NCBI RefSeq assembly: GCF_030397665.1
Contig: NZ_JAPUBT010000003.1
Location: 1 to 64,000 of the forward strand
Reading direction: 5' to 3'
Length of the DNA stretch: 64,000 bases
DNA from: Janthinobacterium sp. SUN073
Lineage (GTDB): Bacteria; Pseudomonadota; Gammaproteobacteria; Burkholderiales; Burkholderiaceae_D
Below, in pieces: positions 34,388-43,050 of this stretch. Position numbers and translations under genes: made by a program. Each line of letters begins with the position of its first letter. The stretch's first letter is position 1. The notes beneath the pieces are model-generated. The model saw nothing but the letters and a program-made list of their open reading frames with translations, was not told the origin of the DNA and ran no database searches.

Positions 34388-34924
34388 TTAGGCATCTAGG
34401 CCGTAGAACACGGCGACGAGGATGGCGATATTGTTGCAGGCGCGGGAAAATGTCGTTGTCGCATAGGCAACAGCCACGCCGGGAGCACGGTAGCGCAGGT
34501 AGACAAAGCTGAACATGGCGCCCGAGCCCAGCGCGACGATGGCGTGCAGCAAGCCGCCGCTGATGAAATGCACGATGGCCCACAGGATGGCGCCGATGAA
34601 AATGCTCAGCTGGCGGCTGGCGCCCAGGCGCTTGAGGATTTCCAGCGGCAGCAGCTGGCCGAGGAAGGTTTCCAGGATGGGAGAATAGATGACGACCCAG
34701 AACACCAGCAGGGGCAGCGACATTTCGTGCTTGAACTTGGCCAGACCCGTGTGCGCGCCCCAGTATGCGGGCGGCAACAGCCATTTGGTGAGGAACAGGA
34801 TGGCAAAGCACAGCATGCAGGTGAGCAAGCCCCAGCCCAATCCGGCAAGGGCCAGCTGCAGCACGGGCGGCGCCGCTTGGTCGTCGTCCGGGCTGGATAG
34901 ATCATGGCTGCTGCGCACTTGCAT
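34388..34924 (-). CDS. CPBP-family-like membrane protein
   Basis: A 178-residue membrane protein with five to six hydrophobic segments (about 26-46, 70-88, 105-130, 135-175). SPILETFLGQLLPLEIL and ILWAIVHFISGGLLHAIVALGSGAMFSFVYLRYR resemble CPBP/CAAX protease motifs 1-3, but the usual EExxxR of motif 1 is not intact (ETFLGQ), so catalysis is doubtful. The ATG at 34924 follows AGGA at seven bases. It is 80 bases downstream of the chemoreceptor gene on the same strand. Confidence 0.65.
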   Translation of the reverse strand: MQVRSSHDLSSPDDDQAAPPVLQLALAGLGWGLLTCMLCFAILFLTKWLLPPAYWGAHTGLAKFKHEMSLPLLVFWVVIYSPILETFLGQLLPLEILKRLGASRQLSIFIGAILWAIVHFISGGLLHAIVALGSGAMFSFVYLRYRAPGVAVAYATTTFSRACNNIAILVAVFYGLDA

Positions 34925-35004
34925 GAGAAGTCCTGGCGGTGATCCAGCTCTCATTGTAGCGCGGAATATGCCTGTCGGCGCGCCGCGCTGCCGCGCCATC
35001 GGCC

Positions 35005-36585
35005 TCAGGCCGCCAGGCGCAGGGGAGCGTTGGCCGGCGGGGCCAGTTTGAAGATGCCCACTTCCTGTTCCAGCTGCGCCGCCTGCTGCTGCAGTTCGTG
35101 CGCGGCGGCGGCCGCCTGTTCCACCAGGGCCGCATTTTGCTGAGTGACGCGGTCCATGTCGACGATGGCGCGGTTGACTTGCTCGATGCCGGCGCCCTGC
35201 TCCTGCGTGGCGTGGCTGATCTCGGCCATGATGCCCGTCACCCTGCCGATGCCGGCCACTACCTCATGCATGGTGGCGCCCGCCTGCTCGACGAGCACCG
35301 TACCCGTGCCCACCTTGCTGACGGAATCGTCGATCAGGGTCTTGATTTCGCGCGCGGCGGCAGCGGAACGCTGTGCCAGGCTGCGCACCTCGGTGGCGAC
35401 CACGGCGAAACCGCGCCCCTGCTCACCGGCGCGCGCCGCTTCCACGGCCGCGTTCAAGGCCAGGATGTTGGTCTGGAAAGCAATGCTGTCGATCACGCCG
35501 ATGATGTCGACGATCTTGTTCGACGAGGCATTGATCAGGCCCATGGTGTGCACCACTTCGGCCACCGCCTTGCCGCCCTGCTCCGACACCTTCGACGCTT
35601 CGCGCGCCAAATGGTTCGCCTGCTGGGCGTTGTCCGCATTCTGGCGCACGGTGGAAATCAGTTCTTCCATCGACGAGGCGACCTCTTCCAGCGAACCAGC
35701 CTGCTGCTCCGTGCGCTGCGACAAATCGCGGTTGCCCGAAGCGATCTCGGTCGAGGCCGTGGCGATGCTTTCCGTACCGAGGCGCACCTTGCCGACGATG
35801 GCGGCCAGGTTGTCGCGCATGGTCTTGATCGCAAACAACAAGCTGCTGTCGTCGCCATCGCGCGTGTGCACGTCGATGGCCAGTTCGCCCAGCGCGATGC
35901 GCCCGGCGATCGAGGCCGCATACGCGGGTTCGCCGCCCAGTTGGCGCAGCAATCCCCGCGTGATGACGGTGGCGACCGCAATGCAAATGAGCACGCTGAG
36001 CGCGGCCAGCACACCGATCCAGCGCAGCGACTGGCCGTAGATGGCGCGCGCGGCCACGCTGGCCTGCTCCGATTCGCGCTGCACGTTTTTCAGGACCGCA
36101 TCGATGTCGGCGACGATCTGGCGCCGCAACGGGCTGCATTCCTCGACGAGGAAGGTGCCGTACTGCTCCATCTGCCCCGTGGCGCGGAACTGGCGCGGAC
36201 GCTGCAGTTCCTGCGCCATGGTTTTCAGGCCCGTGCTGACTTTCTCGAACTGGGCATCGCCGGCAAACTTTGGCGCCAGCCGGGCCAGCGCGTCCAGGTA
36301 CAACGCCTTCTGGCTGTCGAGGATGGCCAACTCTTTTTCGGCGGCGGCCAGGTCATGGAAGATATACGCGTTGCGGGCGGCCAGGCCCGTTTGGTCGAGC
36401 GCTTCGCGCGCCACGTACAGGGGGTCGAGCTTTTCCTGCTGTACCTTGTCCTGCGCGTCCATGGCACCGGAGATGGCGCCGATGCGCAGCAGCGCGAAGG
36501 CGGCCAGCACCAGCATGAGCAAGACCAGCAGCCCGAAGCCTGCGCTCAGGCGCGCGCCTATCGTCAAACGATTGAATGACATCAT
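35005..36585 (-). CDS. Methyl-accepting chemotaxis protein (class with 4HB-type sensor)
   Basis: A 526-residue chemoreceptor. TM1 is about 12-31 ([21 protein letters not shown]); the periplasmic domain runs 32-185; TM2 is about 188-208; HAMP follows; the signalling hairpin is [44 protein letters not shown]. It lacks a C-terminal NWETF-type pentapeptide, so it depends on other receptors or tethers for CheR/CheB recruitment. Two ATGs occur in tandem (36585 and 36582). The upstream 253 bases contain two strong inverted repeats. Its ligand is unknown. Confidence 0.93.
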   Translation of the reverse strand: MMSFNRLTIGARLSAGFGLLVLLMLVLAAFALLRIGAISGAMDAQDKVQQEKLDPLYVAREALDQTGLAARNAYIFHDLAAAEKELAILDSQKALYLDALARLAPKFAGDAQFEKVSTGLKTMAQELQRPRQFRATGQMEQYGTFLVEECSPLRRQIVADIDAVLKNVQRESEQASVAARAIYGQSLRWIGVLAALSVLICIAVATVITRGLLRQLGGEPAYAASIAGRIALGELAIDVHTRDGDDSSLLFAIKTMRDNLAAIVGKVRLGTESIATASTEIASGNRDLSQRTEQQAGSLEEVASSMEELISTVRQNADNAQQANHLAREASKVSEQGGKAVAEVVHTMGLINASSNKIVDIIGVIDSIAFQTNILALNAAVEAARAGEQGRGFAVVATEVRSLAQRSAAAAREIKTLIDDSVSKVGTGTVLVEQAGATMHEVVAGIGRVTGIMAEISHATQEQGAGIEQVNRAIVDMDRVTQQNAALVEQAAAAAHELQQQAAQLEQEVGIFKLAPPANAPLRLAA

Positions 36586-36838
36586 TGTTGTTATTGCCCT
36601 GTAATAAAGTTGATTTTTGCCGGTTCCGCTAGAACCGGGCGATCTGCTCGCCGTCGTGTTACCTTTCCCGCATGATGCGGGATGGGTTTCTAACTGGCGT
36701 TTTTTGGGCAGTCAGCTTCTAATTTCGGGCAATGCAGGCGTGCGGGAGACACCCCACGCCATACAACAGCACACTGAATTATAAGCGAACAGCGTTATGG
36801 ATGATTCCACGCGCTCACTTTTAATGCTTTGATGCAAG
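36586..36838 (-). promoter_or_regulatory. Leader of the chemoreceptor gene with two inverted repeats
   Basis: This 253-base gap upstream of the chemoreceptor has no credible frame. It holds two perfect inverted repeats: CCGGTTC/GAACCGG around a five-base loop at 36620-36638, and TCCCGCAT/ATGCGGGA around a single base at 36666-36682. On the minus strand a TATAAT lies at 36778-36783 as a possible -10, without a good -35. The second repeat is more operator-like than RNA-like because of its one-base centre. A regulated or structured leader is plausible. Confidence 0.4.
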
Positions 36839-37264
36839 TCAAGGAGCGTCGATGACGGCCATGGTGATGCGCGAGATGCAGCACAGTTTACCGTCGTCGT
36901 CGACGATGCGGATTTCCCAGACCTGGCTGCTGCGGCCCCGGTGTATCGGCGTGGCGCGCCCCGTCACGTGGCCGCCGCGCACGCCGCGCACGTGGTTGGC
37001 GTTGATTTCCTGCCCCACGCTGACATGGCGGCGATTATCCAGGCAGGCATTCGCGGCCATGCTGCCCAGGGTCTCGGCCAGCAGAACGGAAGCGCCGCCA
37101 TGCAGCAGTTTAAAAGGCTGCATGGTGCGGTGGTCGACGGGCATGGTCGCCTCGATCCAGTCGGGGCCGAAGGCCGTGAATTCGATGCCCAGGTGGCGCA
37201 TGGCCGTGCCCTCGCTGGCGGCGTTGAGCGTGGCCAGGTCGAGCGGTGCGTGCCAGATTTCCAT
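36839..37264 (-). CDS. Hotdog-fold thioesterase (PaaI/MenI-like)
   Basis: A 141-residue acyl-CoA thioesterase. MPVDHRTMQPFKLLHGGASVLLAETLGSMAANACLD carries the hotdog helix with the LHGGASVLLAET catalytic region; GQEINANHVRGVRGGHVTGRATPIHRGRSSQVWEIRI is typical of the 1,4-dihydroxy-2-naphthoyl-CoA/EntH-type group. The ATG at 37264 follows GAGG at five bases. Its substrate cannot be read; quinone or phenylacetate-type CoA esters are possible. It sits alone between divergent and same-strand neighbours. Confidence 0.88.
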   Translation of the reverse strand: MEIWHAPLDLATLNAASEGTAMRHLGIEFTAFGPDWIEATMPVDHRTMQPFKLLHGGASVLLAETLGSMAANACLDNRRHVSVGQEINANHVRGVRGGHVTGRATPIHRGRSSQVWEIRIVDDDGKLCCISRITMAVIDAP

Positions 37265-37408
37265 GATTACCTCGGATAAGTGTGGAGAAAAAACCATTGT
37301 AGGGCAGCCGGCACGCGCGCGCTGCTTCATCCTTCCTTCAGCATGGCATGGGGTGACACGGACATTAACTGGTTATAATTGCCCCATTCTTAAAAAACGA
37401 GGTTGTGT

Positions 37409-38308
37409 ATGAAGTGGGCCTTGCTGGGCATTTTTGTATTTTCTGTTTTACATATTCATTTTCGGGGCAAGGTGCGCCTGCCGTTTCGCCGCCAGATCTT
37501 CGATCACTCCTCGTTCATGGCGCCGCTGAACCTGTTCATGCACACCTTTTCCAAGGTGCCGGCCACGCCATATCTTTCCGTCGATCAATTTCCGGAACTG
37601 GCGCCGCTGCAGCAGAACTGGCAAATCATACGCGATGAAGCGCTGCGCATGCAGGAAATGAAAAAGATCAAGGCGGCTGAAAAAAACAATGACGTGGGTT
37701 TCAATTCCTTCTTCAAATATGGCTGGAAGCGTTTCTACCTGAAATGGTATGACGCGAATCACCCGTCGGCACAGCAAATGTGTCCGCAAACCTATGCGCT
37801 GCTGCAATCGATTCCGTCGATCAAGGCCGCCATGTTCGCGGAACTGCCGCAAGGCGGCAAGCTCAACCCGCACCGCGACCCGTTCGCCGGCTCGCTGCGC
37901 TACCACCTGGGCTTGCAGACGCCGAACGACGACCGCTGCTTCATCGACGTCGATGGCGAACGCCACAGCTGGCGCGACGGCCAGGCCGTGATGTTCGATG
38001 AAACGTATATCCACTGGGCCCGCAACGATGCCGACAGCGACCGCATCATCCTGTTCTGCGACATCGAACGCCCGATGCGCTACCGCTGGGCGCAAGGATT
38101 GAACCGCTGGCTGGGCCGCACGCTGATGACGGCCGCCGCCTCGCCCAACGAACTGGGCGACCAGGTGGGCGGCGTGAGTAAACTGTTCCAGATTTCCTGG
38201 ACCATGGGCCAGTACCGCCGCCGCTTCAAGGCGTGGAACAAGACGGCCTACCAGCTCACCCGCGTGGCCCTCGTCGTGGGCGTCATCGCGCTGATCTACT
38301 TCATCTAG
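37409..38308 (+). CDS. lpxO: Lipid A hydroxylase LpxO (Fe(II)/2-oxoglutarate dioxygenase)
   Basis: A 299-residue membrane-bound aspartyl/asparaginyl beta-hydroxylase-family enzyme that 2-hydroxylates a secondary acyl chain of lipid A. Metal ligands are His155 and Asp157 in NPHRDPF and His202 in ETYIHWARN; Arg212 binds 2-oxoglutarate. The N-terminal anchor (1-18) and a C-terminal helix (RVALVVGVIALIYFI) tether it to the inner membrane. The ATG at 37409 has CGAGG five bases before it; an upstream codon adds only two residues. A terminator follows directly. Confidence 0.9.
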   Translation: MKWALLGIFVFSVLHIHFRGKVRLPFRRQIFDHSSFMAPLNLFMHTFSKVPATPYLSVDQFPELAPLQQNWQIIRDEALRMQEMKKIKAAEKNNDVGFNSFFKYGWKRFYLKWYDANHPSAQQMCPQTYALLQSIPSIKAAMFAELPQGGKLNPHRDPFAGSLRYHLGLQTPNDDRCFIDVDGERHSWRDGQAVMFDETYIHWARNDADSDRIILFCDIERPMRYRWAQGLNRWLGRTLMTAAASPNELGDQVGGVSKLFQISWTMGQYRRRFKAWNKTAYQLTRVALVVGVIALIYFI

Positions 38309-38332
38309 CAACGGGCCTTGCCTGTTTGATCA

Positions 38333-38355
38333 AACCGCCTTCGGGCGGTTTTTTT
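38333..38355 (+). terminator. Intrinsic terminator after lpxO
   Basis: A G+C-rich hairpin AACCGCC-TTCG-type loop-GGCGGTT followed directly by a run of T residues (to 38355), a textbook rho-independent terminator. It closes the lpxO transcript 25 bases after the stop. Confidence 0.9.
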
Positions 38356-38391
38356 ATCATGCAATGCCACTGACCAGGAGAATTTTAGAAA

Positions 38392-38790
38392 ATGACCGAA
38401 CGCGACCGCCAGTACGATATCCAGATCGGCGACGACGCCTGGATCGAATTCATCGATCTTGACGGCCGCTATGCCCAGGCGATCGACATCGATGCCTTGC
38501 TGGGGGAGCTGTGGCCGCTGATCTGCCGCCTGGAAACCCATTGCGTGGCCGGCTGCTGCGGCATGGATGCCTACGACTTCACGCGCGAAGGCATAGCGAC
38601 GGCGCTGCTGGAACTGGATCGTGCGCAACTGCATGCCGCCTGCATGGCAGCCAAGGAGGCCGTGACGGCCGCTGCCAGCGATGTATTGACGAGTGCCACG
38701 ATGAATCACGTGGCGGATAAACGCGTATTCCTGCAATTGCTCGATCATCTGGACGATTGCATCACCGCGCAGGATTGCGCAGGGGCTTGA
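38392..38790 (+). CDS. DUF6331-like protein
   Basis: A 132-residue soluble acidic protein. LWPLICRLETHCVAGCCGMDAYDFTREGI is the recognisable core: a Cys-x3-Cys-Cys cluster followed by DAYDF, similar to the DUF6331 group. The cysteines could bind metal. AGGAG lies about ten bases before the ATG. It is separated from lpxO by a terminator and precedes the ferredoxin gene by 60 bases on the same strand. The function is unknown. Confidence 0.6.
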   Translation: MTERDRQYDIQIGDDAWIEFIDLDGRYAQAIDIDALLGELWPLICRLETHCVAGCCGMDAYDFTREGIATALLELDRAQLHAACMAAKEAVTAAASDVLTSATMNHVADKRVFLQLLDHLDDCITAQDCAGA

Positions 38791-38850
38791 CCTTGCCAAG
38801 GCGGGAAGGTCCAAGGTAACGGTATTCAAGGAACTCAAGGAGAATCCCGC

Positions 38851-39183
38851 ATGCCAAAAATCACCGTCCTGCCCCATCCCGAGCTGGCCCCCGACGGCGC
38901 CGTGTTCGACGCGCCAGAGAAAATGAGTATTTGCGACGCCTTGCTGCTCAACAACATTGACATGGAACACGCCTGCGGCCAGGTGGGCGCCTGTTCCACC
39001 TGCCACGTGGTCGTGGTGCGGGGTTTCGAGTCGCTCAACGAGTTGGGCGACAATGAGGAAGACATGCTCGACCAGGCTTGGGGCTTGCAGTCCCACTCGC
39101 GCCTGTCGTGCCAGGCCCGCGTAAGCCGCGAAGACCTGACCGTGGAACTGCCCCGCTACACGCTGAACCACGCCAAGGAATAG
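38851..39183 (+). CDS. fdx: 2Fe-2S ferredoxin, ISC type
   Basis: A 110-residue adrenodoxin-type ferredoxin. The cluster ligands are Cys42, Cys48 and Cys51 in HACGQVGACSTCHVV and Cys87 in RLSCQAR. MPKITVLPHPELAPDGAVFDAPEKMSICDALLLNN is the typical start of ISC-operon Fdx, which donates electrons during Fe-S cluster assembly. AAGGAGA precedes the ATG. It is not next to iscSUA-hscBA here, so it is an isolated or duplicated copy. Confidence 0.92.
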   Translation: MPKITVLPHPELAPDGAVFDAPEKMSICDALLLNNIDMEHACGQVGACSTCHVVVVRGFESLNELGDNEEDMLDQAWGLQSHSRLSCQARVSREDLTVELPRYTLNHAKE

Positions 39184-39227
39184 TCCCCGGCGCGGTGCGC
39201 GACTGCCCTACGGGCTTACCACATGAA

Positions 39228-41273
39228 TTACCACATGATCACGCGCTGCTCGGGTGGCAGATACATCGGGTCGCCCGGCTTGATGCCGAACGCTTCATAG
39301 AAGCCGGGCTGGTTTTTGACCGTGCCCTTGGCGCGGAATTCGCCCGGCGAATGGGGGTCGCTCTTGATCTGCGCGATCGCCGCTTCGGGACGCAATTTGG
39401 CGCGCCATTTCTGCGCAAAGCCGATGTACAGGCGCTGTTCGCCCGTCAAGCCATCGATAACTGGCGATGGCTTGCCGTTCAAGGAACGCTGGTATGCCTT
39501 GTAGGTGATCGACAGGCCGGAATTGTCGCCGATGTTTTCACCCAGGGTCAGCTCGCCATTGATATGGTAGCCAGGTACGGGGCTGTAGGCGCCATATTGC
39601 TTGACCAGCCCGGCGGCCAGCGCCTTGAAGGCCGTGCGGTCCTCTGCCGTCCACCAGTTGCGCAGACGGCCCTTGGCATCATATTGACTACCAGAATCGT
39701 CAAAGGCATGGCTGATTTCATGGCCGAAGGTGATGCCCAGCAAGCCGTAATTGACGGCGTCTTCCGCTTTCACGTTGAAGAATGGCGGCTGCAAGATGGC
39801 GGCCGGGATCGTGATGGCATTCAAGGCCGGGCTGTAGCTGGCGTTGACGGTTTGCGGCGTCATCGACCATTCGTCGCGGTCGACCGGTTTGCCCAGCTTG
39901 CCCAGGTTTTGCTGGCGGCTCCATGCGCGCGCGGCGCGCACGTTGGCGATCAGGTCGTTCGGCCGCGTCTGCATGCTGCCGTAGTCGCGCCATTTATCCG
40001 GGTAGGCGATCTTCGGCTTCAAGGCTGCCAGCTTGAGCTGGGCTTCCTTCTTGGTTTCCGGGCCCATCCAGTCCAGCTGCTCGATGCCATCCTTGAACGA
40101 GGCGACGAAATTGTCGAACATGGCCATCACGCGGGGGCGGGTTTCCGGCGGCAGATACATTTCCACGTAGCGCTTGCCGACGGCATCGCTGATGGCGTTA
40201 TCCGTGAAGCGCAGCGCCAGTTGCCACTGCGGTTCGCTTTGCGGCACGCCGCGCAGCACCGTGCCGTCAAAGGCGAAGCGCTCCTTGACCGTGGCGCTGT
40301 CCAGGTAGGAGGCATAGCTTTCGATGATGCGCCAGTTCAGATAGCTCTTCCACGATGCCAGCGGCACGGCGGCCACGGCCTCGGAAAAACCTGTCATGAA
40401 GCTGGGCTGGCGCACCACCGCCGAGGATGCCTTTTTCGCCAGGCCGGCGGCGGTAAAGTAGGCGTTCCAGTCGAAGGCCGGCGCCAGTGCTGTAAATTTA
40501 TCGAAATCGACGCGGTTGTACGATTTGACGGGGTCGCGCATCTGCACGCGCGTCCACTGCACGGCCGCCAAACGCGTTTCGAGGTCGAGAATTTGCGCCG
40601 CGTGGTCAGCAGCGGCCTTGTCGCCGCTCATGGCCAGCATGGTTTCGATATGCTTGAGGTACTTGGTGCGCACGGCTTGCAGCTTGGCGTCGTCCTCCTT
40701 CAGGTAGTAATCGCGGTCAGGCAAGCCCAGGCCGGACTGGCTGATGTTGACCGTGTAGCGCTCGGGGTCTTGCGCATCGGGCGCCACATAGGCGGAAAAC
40801 GGCGTGGCGACGCCATTGCCCTGCAGGTAGGCCAGCAGCGCCGGCAAGTCTTTCTTGTCTTTTAAGGCGGCGACGCGGGCCAGCTCGGCGCGCAGGGGCT
40901 TGAAACCGGCCGCATCGCGCGCCTTGTCATTCATGAAACTCGTGTACAGGTCGGCGATCTTGTGCGCTTCGCTGCCGGGCTTGCCGGGGTTCTTGACGGT
41001 GGCATCGATCAGGCCGCGCAACTGGCCCTGAGCGATTTCGCGCAATTCGATATACGTGCCCCAGACGGATTTGTCGGCCGGGATATCCGTGTTGCGGGTC
41101 CAGACGCCGTTGACGTAACCGTAGAAATCATCCCGGGGGCTGACCGCAGGGTCCAGGGTTTTCAGGTCGATGCCCGATACGGGCGCGGTCGCATTGGTAG
41201 CTTGGGCGTACAGCGACGGCGAAGATAAGGCGAGCAAGGCGCAGCAGGCGGCGCTGATGAGTGAACGTTTCAC
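39228..41273 (-). CDS. M13-family metalloendopeptidase (PepO/neprilysin-like)
   Basis: A 681-residue secreted zinc peptidase with a signal peptide (1-23). The zinc-binding HExxH is His518-His522 in TFGHEISHAFDD, and the third ligand glutamate with the partner aspartate is in GENIGDNSG (Glu579, Asp583). NASYSPALNAITIPAAILQPPFF is the conserved NAYY-like substrate-binding segment. The N-terminal part (VSPRDDFYGYVNGVWTRNTDIPADKSVWGTY) is typical of bacterial M13 enzymes that degrade small peptides in the periplasm. It is monocistronic. Confidence 0.93.
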   Translation of the reverse strand: MKRSLISAACCALLALSSPSLYAQATNATAPVSGIDLKTLDPAVSPRDDFYGYVNGVWTRNTDIPADKSVWGTYIELREIAQGQLRGLIDATVKNPGKPGSEAHKIADLYTSFMNDKARDAAGFKPLRAELARVAALKDKKDLPALLAYLQGNGVATPFSAYVAPDAQDPERYTVNISQSGLGLPDRDYYLKEDDAKLQAVRTKYLKHIETMLAMSGDKAAADHAAQILDLETRLAAVQWTRVQMRDPVKSYNRVDFDKFTALAPAFDWNAYFTAAGLAKKASSAVVRQPSFMTGFSEAVAAVPLASWKSYLNWRIIESYASYLDSATVKERFAFDGTVLRGVPQSEPQWQLALRFTDNAISDAVGKRYVEMYLPPETRPRVMAMFDNFVASFKDGIEQLDWMGPETKKEAQLKLAALKPKIAYPDKWRDYGSMQTRPNDLIANVRAARAWSRQQNLGKLGKPVDRDEWSMTPQTVNASYSPALNAITIPAAILQPPFFNVKAEDAVNYGLLGITFGHEISHAFDDSGSQYDAKGRLRNWWTAEDRTAFKALAAGLVKQYGAYSPVPGYHINGELTLGENIGDNSGLSITYKAYQRSLNGKPSPVIDGLTGEQRLYIGFAQKWRAKLRPEAAIAQIKSDPHSPGEFRAKGTVKNQPGFYEAFGIKPGDPMYLPPEQRVIMW

Positions 41274-41391
41274 GAAGATTCCTTTAATTGTTTTAACTTC
41301 ATGTTGGGGAACATGCTGTGTCCAGGCATGGGAGGCAGGATTATAGTCGGCCTGCCTACGGGCAACAATGACAGTTGAACAATTCCAGAAA

Positions 41392-42153
41392 TCAGCGAAT
41401 CAGCAGATCGAACAGATCCAGGCCTTTTTTATCCTGATTTTTCAGCAGGTCTGCAAGCGAACCCGGCGTTGGCCCACCATTGCCGGCCGCGTGATTGAAA
41501 TAATTGAAATCGAGCTTGATCTTGTCTTCCAGGTCGCTCGCATAATTGGCGGGATATTGCGACTGTTCCAGTTGCGGCAATGTATTGAAATGCGCCAGCA
41601 CCGACTTGAAGAAATTGGTCATCTTGCCGGTGGTATTGTATTCCTGCATGGCTTGCGCCACGACCTGGGTGCGCCAGGCCTGTTCTTCATCATAGGCCTG
41701 CGTAAAGGCGGCGCGCCGCTCGTTGATGGTAAAGGTCCCGCTGTCGTCGTTCGAAATGGCGGACAATTGCTCGCGCGACAAGCCAGCGAATGGATTGGGT
41801 CCCTTCCTGTCGACAAACGCCGTCGCTGCAGCAGCCGACTTTGCCGCTGCCGCGTCGTTCGGTTGCGGCACCTGCCTGGCGGCCGCCGCCTTGTGTTCGG
41901 CGTCCAGCGGATACAGGATGTCGGTGGCATTCCCATTCACCCACGCACCCAGTGCCGCATGATCGTAGCCCCGGATGGTGGCGCTGGTGGCAGCCGATGC
42001 CGCCGATAAACGCCCGGCCAGGGTCGAGATCACGACATCGTCCGCCACGGCGGCTGGCGCCTGCATGGCCGGCGCCCTATCCGATGAGGTCTTGCCGCCT
42101 TCCGCGGCAGACAGCGCCCCGGATCGAATTCCTGCCGTGCTGATATTCATCAT
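41392..42153 (-). CDS. Hypothetical Ala-rich protein
   Basis: A 253-residue protein of unrecognised family. The first 130 residues are low-complexity and Ala/Ser-rich (for instance SAASAATSATIRG), with a conserved-looking GYDHAALGAWVNGNATDILYPLDAEHKAAAA segment. The second half is helical (NPFAGLSREQLSAISNDDSGTFTINERRAAFTQAYDEEQAWR) and ends LKNQDKKGLDLFDLLIR. No signal peptide or membrane helix is seen. Upstream is an AT-rich promoter-like stretch. The EQLSAI...GTFTINERRAA pattern slightly resembles domains found in flagellar or secreted-effector-type proteins, but I do not assign it. Confidence 0.65.
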   Translation of the reverse strand: MMNISTAGIRSGALSAAEGGKTSSDRAPAMQAPAAVADDVVISTLAGRLSAASAATSATIRGYDHAALGAWVNGNATDILYPLDAEHKAAAARQVPQPNDAAAAKSAAAATAFVDRKGPNPFAGLSREQLSAISNDDSGTFTINERRAAFTQAYDEEQAWRTQVVAQAMQEYNTTGKMTNFFKSVLAHFNTLPQLEQSQYPANYASDLEDKIKLDFNYFNHAAGNGGPTPGSLADLLKNQDKKGLDLFDLLIR

Positions 42154-42275
42154 CGCTGTCCCAAGATCAGTAAATGTTACTATTTAAGCAAATATTACTA
42201 TAGCACAATAAATATCGATGCTTGTCGAAGGGAGTTCACGGAGGTTTCTCTGTTCGGCGATGACAGAGCCTGGCC

Positions 42276-42845
42276 CTACTTCACCGGCTCGAACGTCACC
42301 GTCAGCCCGTTGCCCGTCGTCCTGATCTGCGTCGGCACGAATTGCACGCCCGCATAGCGCAATTCGTCGGGCTTGAAGGTGTAGATCGGCGTTTCATGCA
42401 TGAGCTGGTCGGCCACCAGGCTGGCCACCTTGGCGAACTGGCGCTGCTGCGACTCGTCCATGCCGTCGATGCTGACCTTGTCCACGCTCGCTTCGCTCAG
42501 GTAGACGGCGTTGCGCTGGGCGTCGAGCACCAGCCGGCCCGACATGGCCAGGCTGCCGCGCCAGCTCTGGCGTATGAACGGTGGCAAGACGCTGGCATCC
42601 ACGCTCAGGGCGACTCTTTCACGCTCGGGCTGCAAGGACAGTTGCGGGTGGGTCAGCTTGACGTCCAGCACGGACAGCACCCGCTTGTCGATGGGAAAGC
42701 GGCGCTCCAGGCCTTGCTGCATCTTGCTCAGCGACACATTCACGTCGCGCGGGCCGATCAGGGTGGAACACGAGGCCAGCATAGTGCACGCAAAAGCGGC
42801 GATGGCGGCGGTTTTCAGCAAGGGACGGATGGCGGTCACATTCAT
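42276..42845 (-). CDS. DUF1439 lipoprotein
   Basis: A 189-residue lipoprotein. The signal peptide ends in a lipobox (FACTMLASCS), predicting lipid attachment to the cysteine at about 26. MQQGLERRFPIDKRVLSVLDVKLTHPQLSLQPERERVALSVDASV is the DUF1439 pattern, a fold related to lipid-binding (TULIP/BPI-like) proteins. It is probably outer-membrane anchored in the periplasm. A small transmembrane protein gene lies upstream across a hairpin. Confidence 0.85.
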   Translation of the reverse strand: MNVTAIRPLLKTAAIAAFACTMLASCSTLIGPRDVNVSLSKMQQGLERRFPIDKRVLSVLDVKLTHPQLSLQPERERVALSVDASVLPPFIRQSWRGSLAMSGRLVLDAQRNAVYLSEASVDKVSIDGMDESQQRQFAKVASLVADQLMHETPIYTFKPDELRYAGVQFVPTQIRTTGNGLTVTFEPVK

Positions 42846-42902
42846 GGATAGTCTCGGTGGAAAGATGGCGCCATCTTACACATGCGCCCGCTTCAACACA
42901 AA

Positions 42903-42928
42903 CGGCGCCCGGCTTGCGGCGGGCGCCG
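42903..42928. terminator. Strong hairpin between the small TM gene and the DUF1439 gene
   Basis: A GC-rich inverted repeat, CGGCGCCCG and CGGGCGCCG with an eight-base loop. It ends the leftward small-gene transcript at 42947; its poly-T tract is weak on both strands (ATTTT rightward, TTTGTGTT leftward), so it may be only partly effective. Confidence 0.6.
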
Positions 42929-42946
42929 ATTTTCATGTTTGCCTTG

Positions 42947-43021
42947 TCAGTGTACGAACAGGGCGATCAGTATGACGATGGGCAATGGAATGCCCAGCAG
43001 CAGCAAGAGGATGGAACGCAT
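42947..43021 (-). CDS. 24-residue single-pass membrane miniprotein
   Basis: The 24-residue protein begins MRSILLLLLGIPLPIVILIA and ends FVH: essentially one hydrophobic helix with a Pro-x-Pro kink. AAGGAG lies six bases before the ATG, which strongly supports translation. It lies 29 bases downstream of the membrane-protein gene at 43051 and is followed by a strong hairpin. Such tiny hydrophobic proteins are easily missed by gene finders; a role as a membrane regulatory peptide or a subunit partner of the neighbour is possible but unproven. Confidence 0.7.
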   Translation of the reverse strand: MRSILLLLLGIPLPIVILIALFVH

Positions 43022-43050
43022 GGCAGACTCCTTATTTATATGGTGGGGGT

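Noticed and set aside
36586..36838. Possible c-di-GMP (GEMM) riboswitch before the chemoreceptor
   Set aside because: The conserved CACGCACAGGGCAAACC-like core and the tetraloop-receptor layout are not found in either direction.
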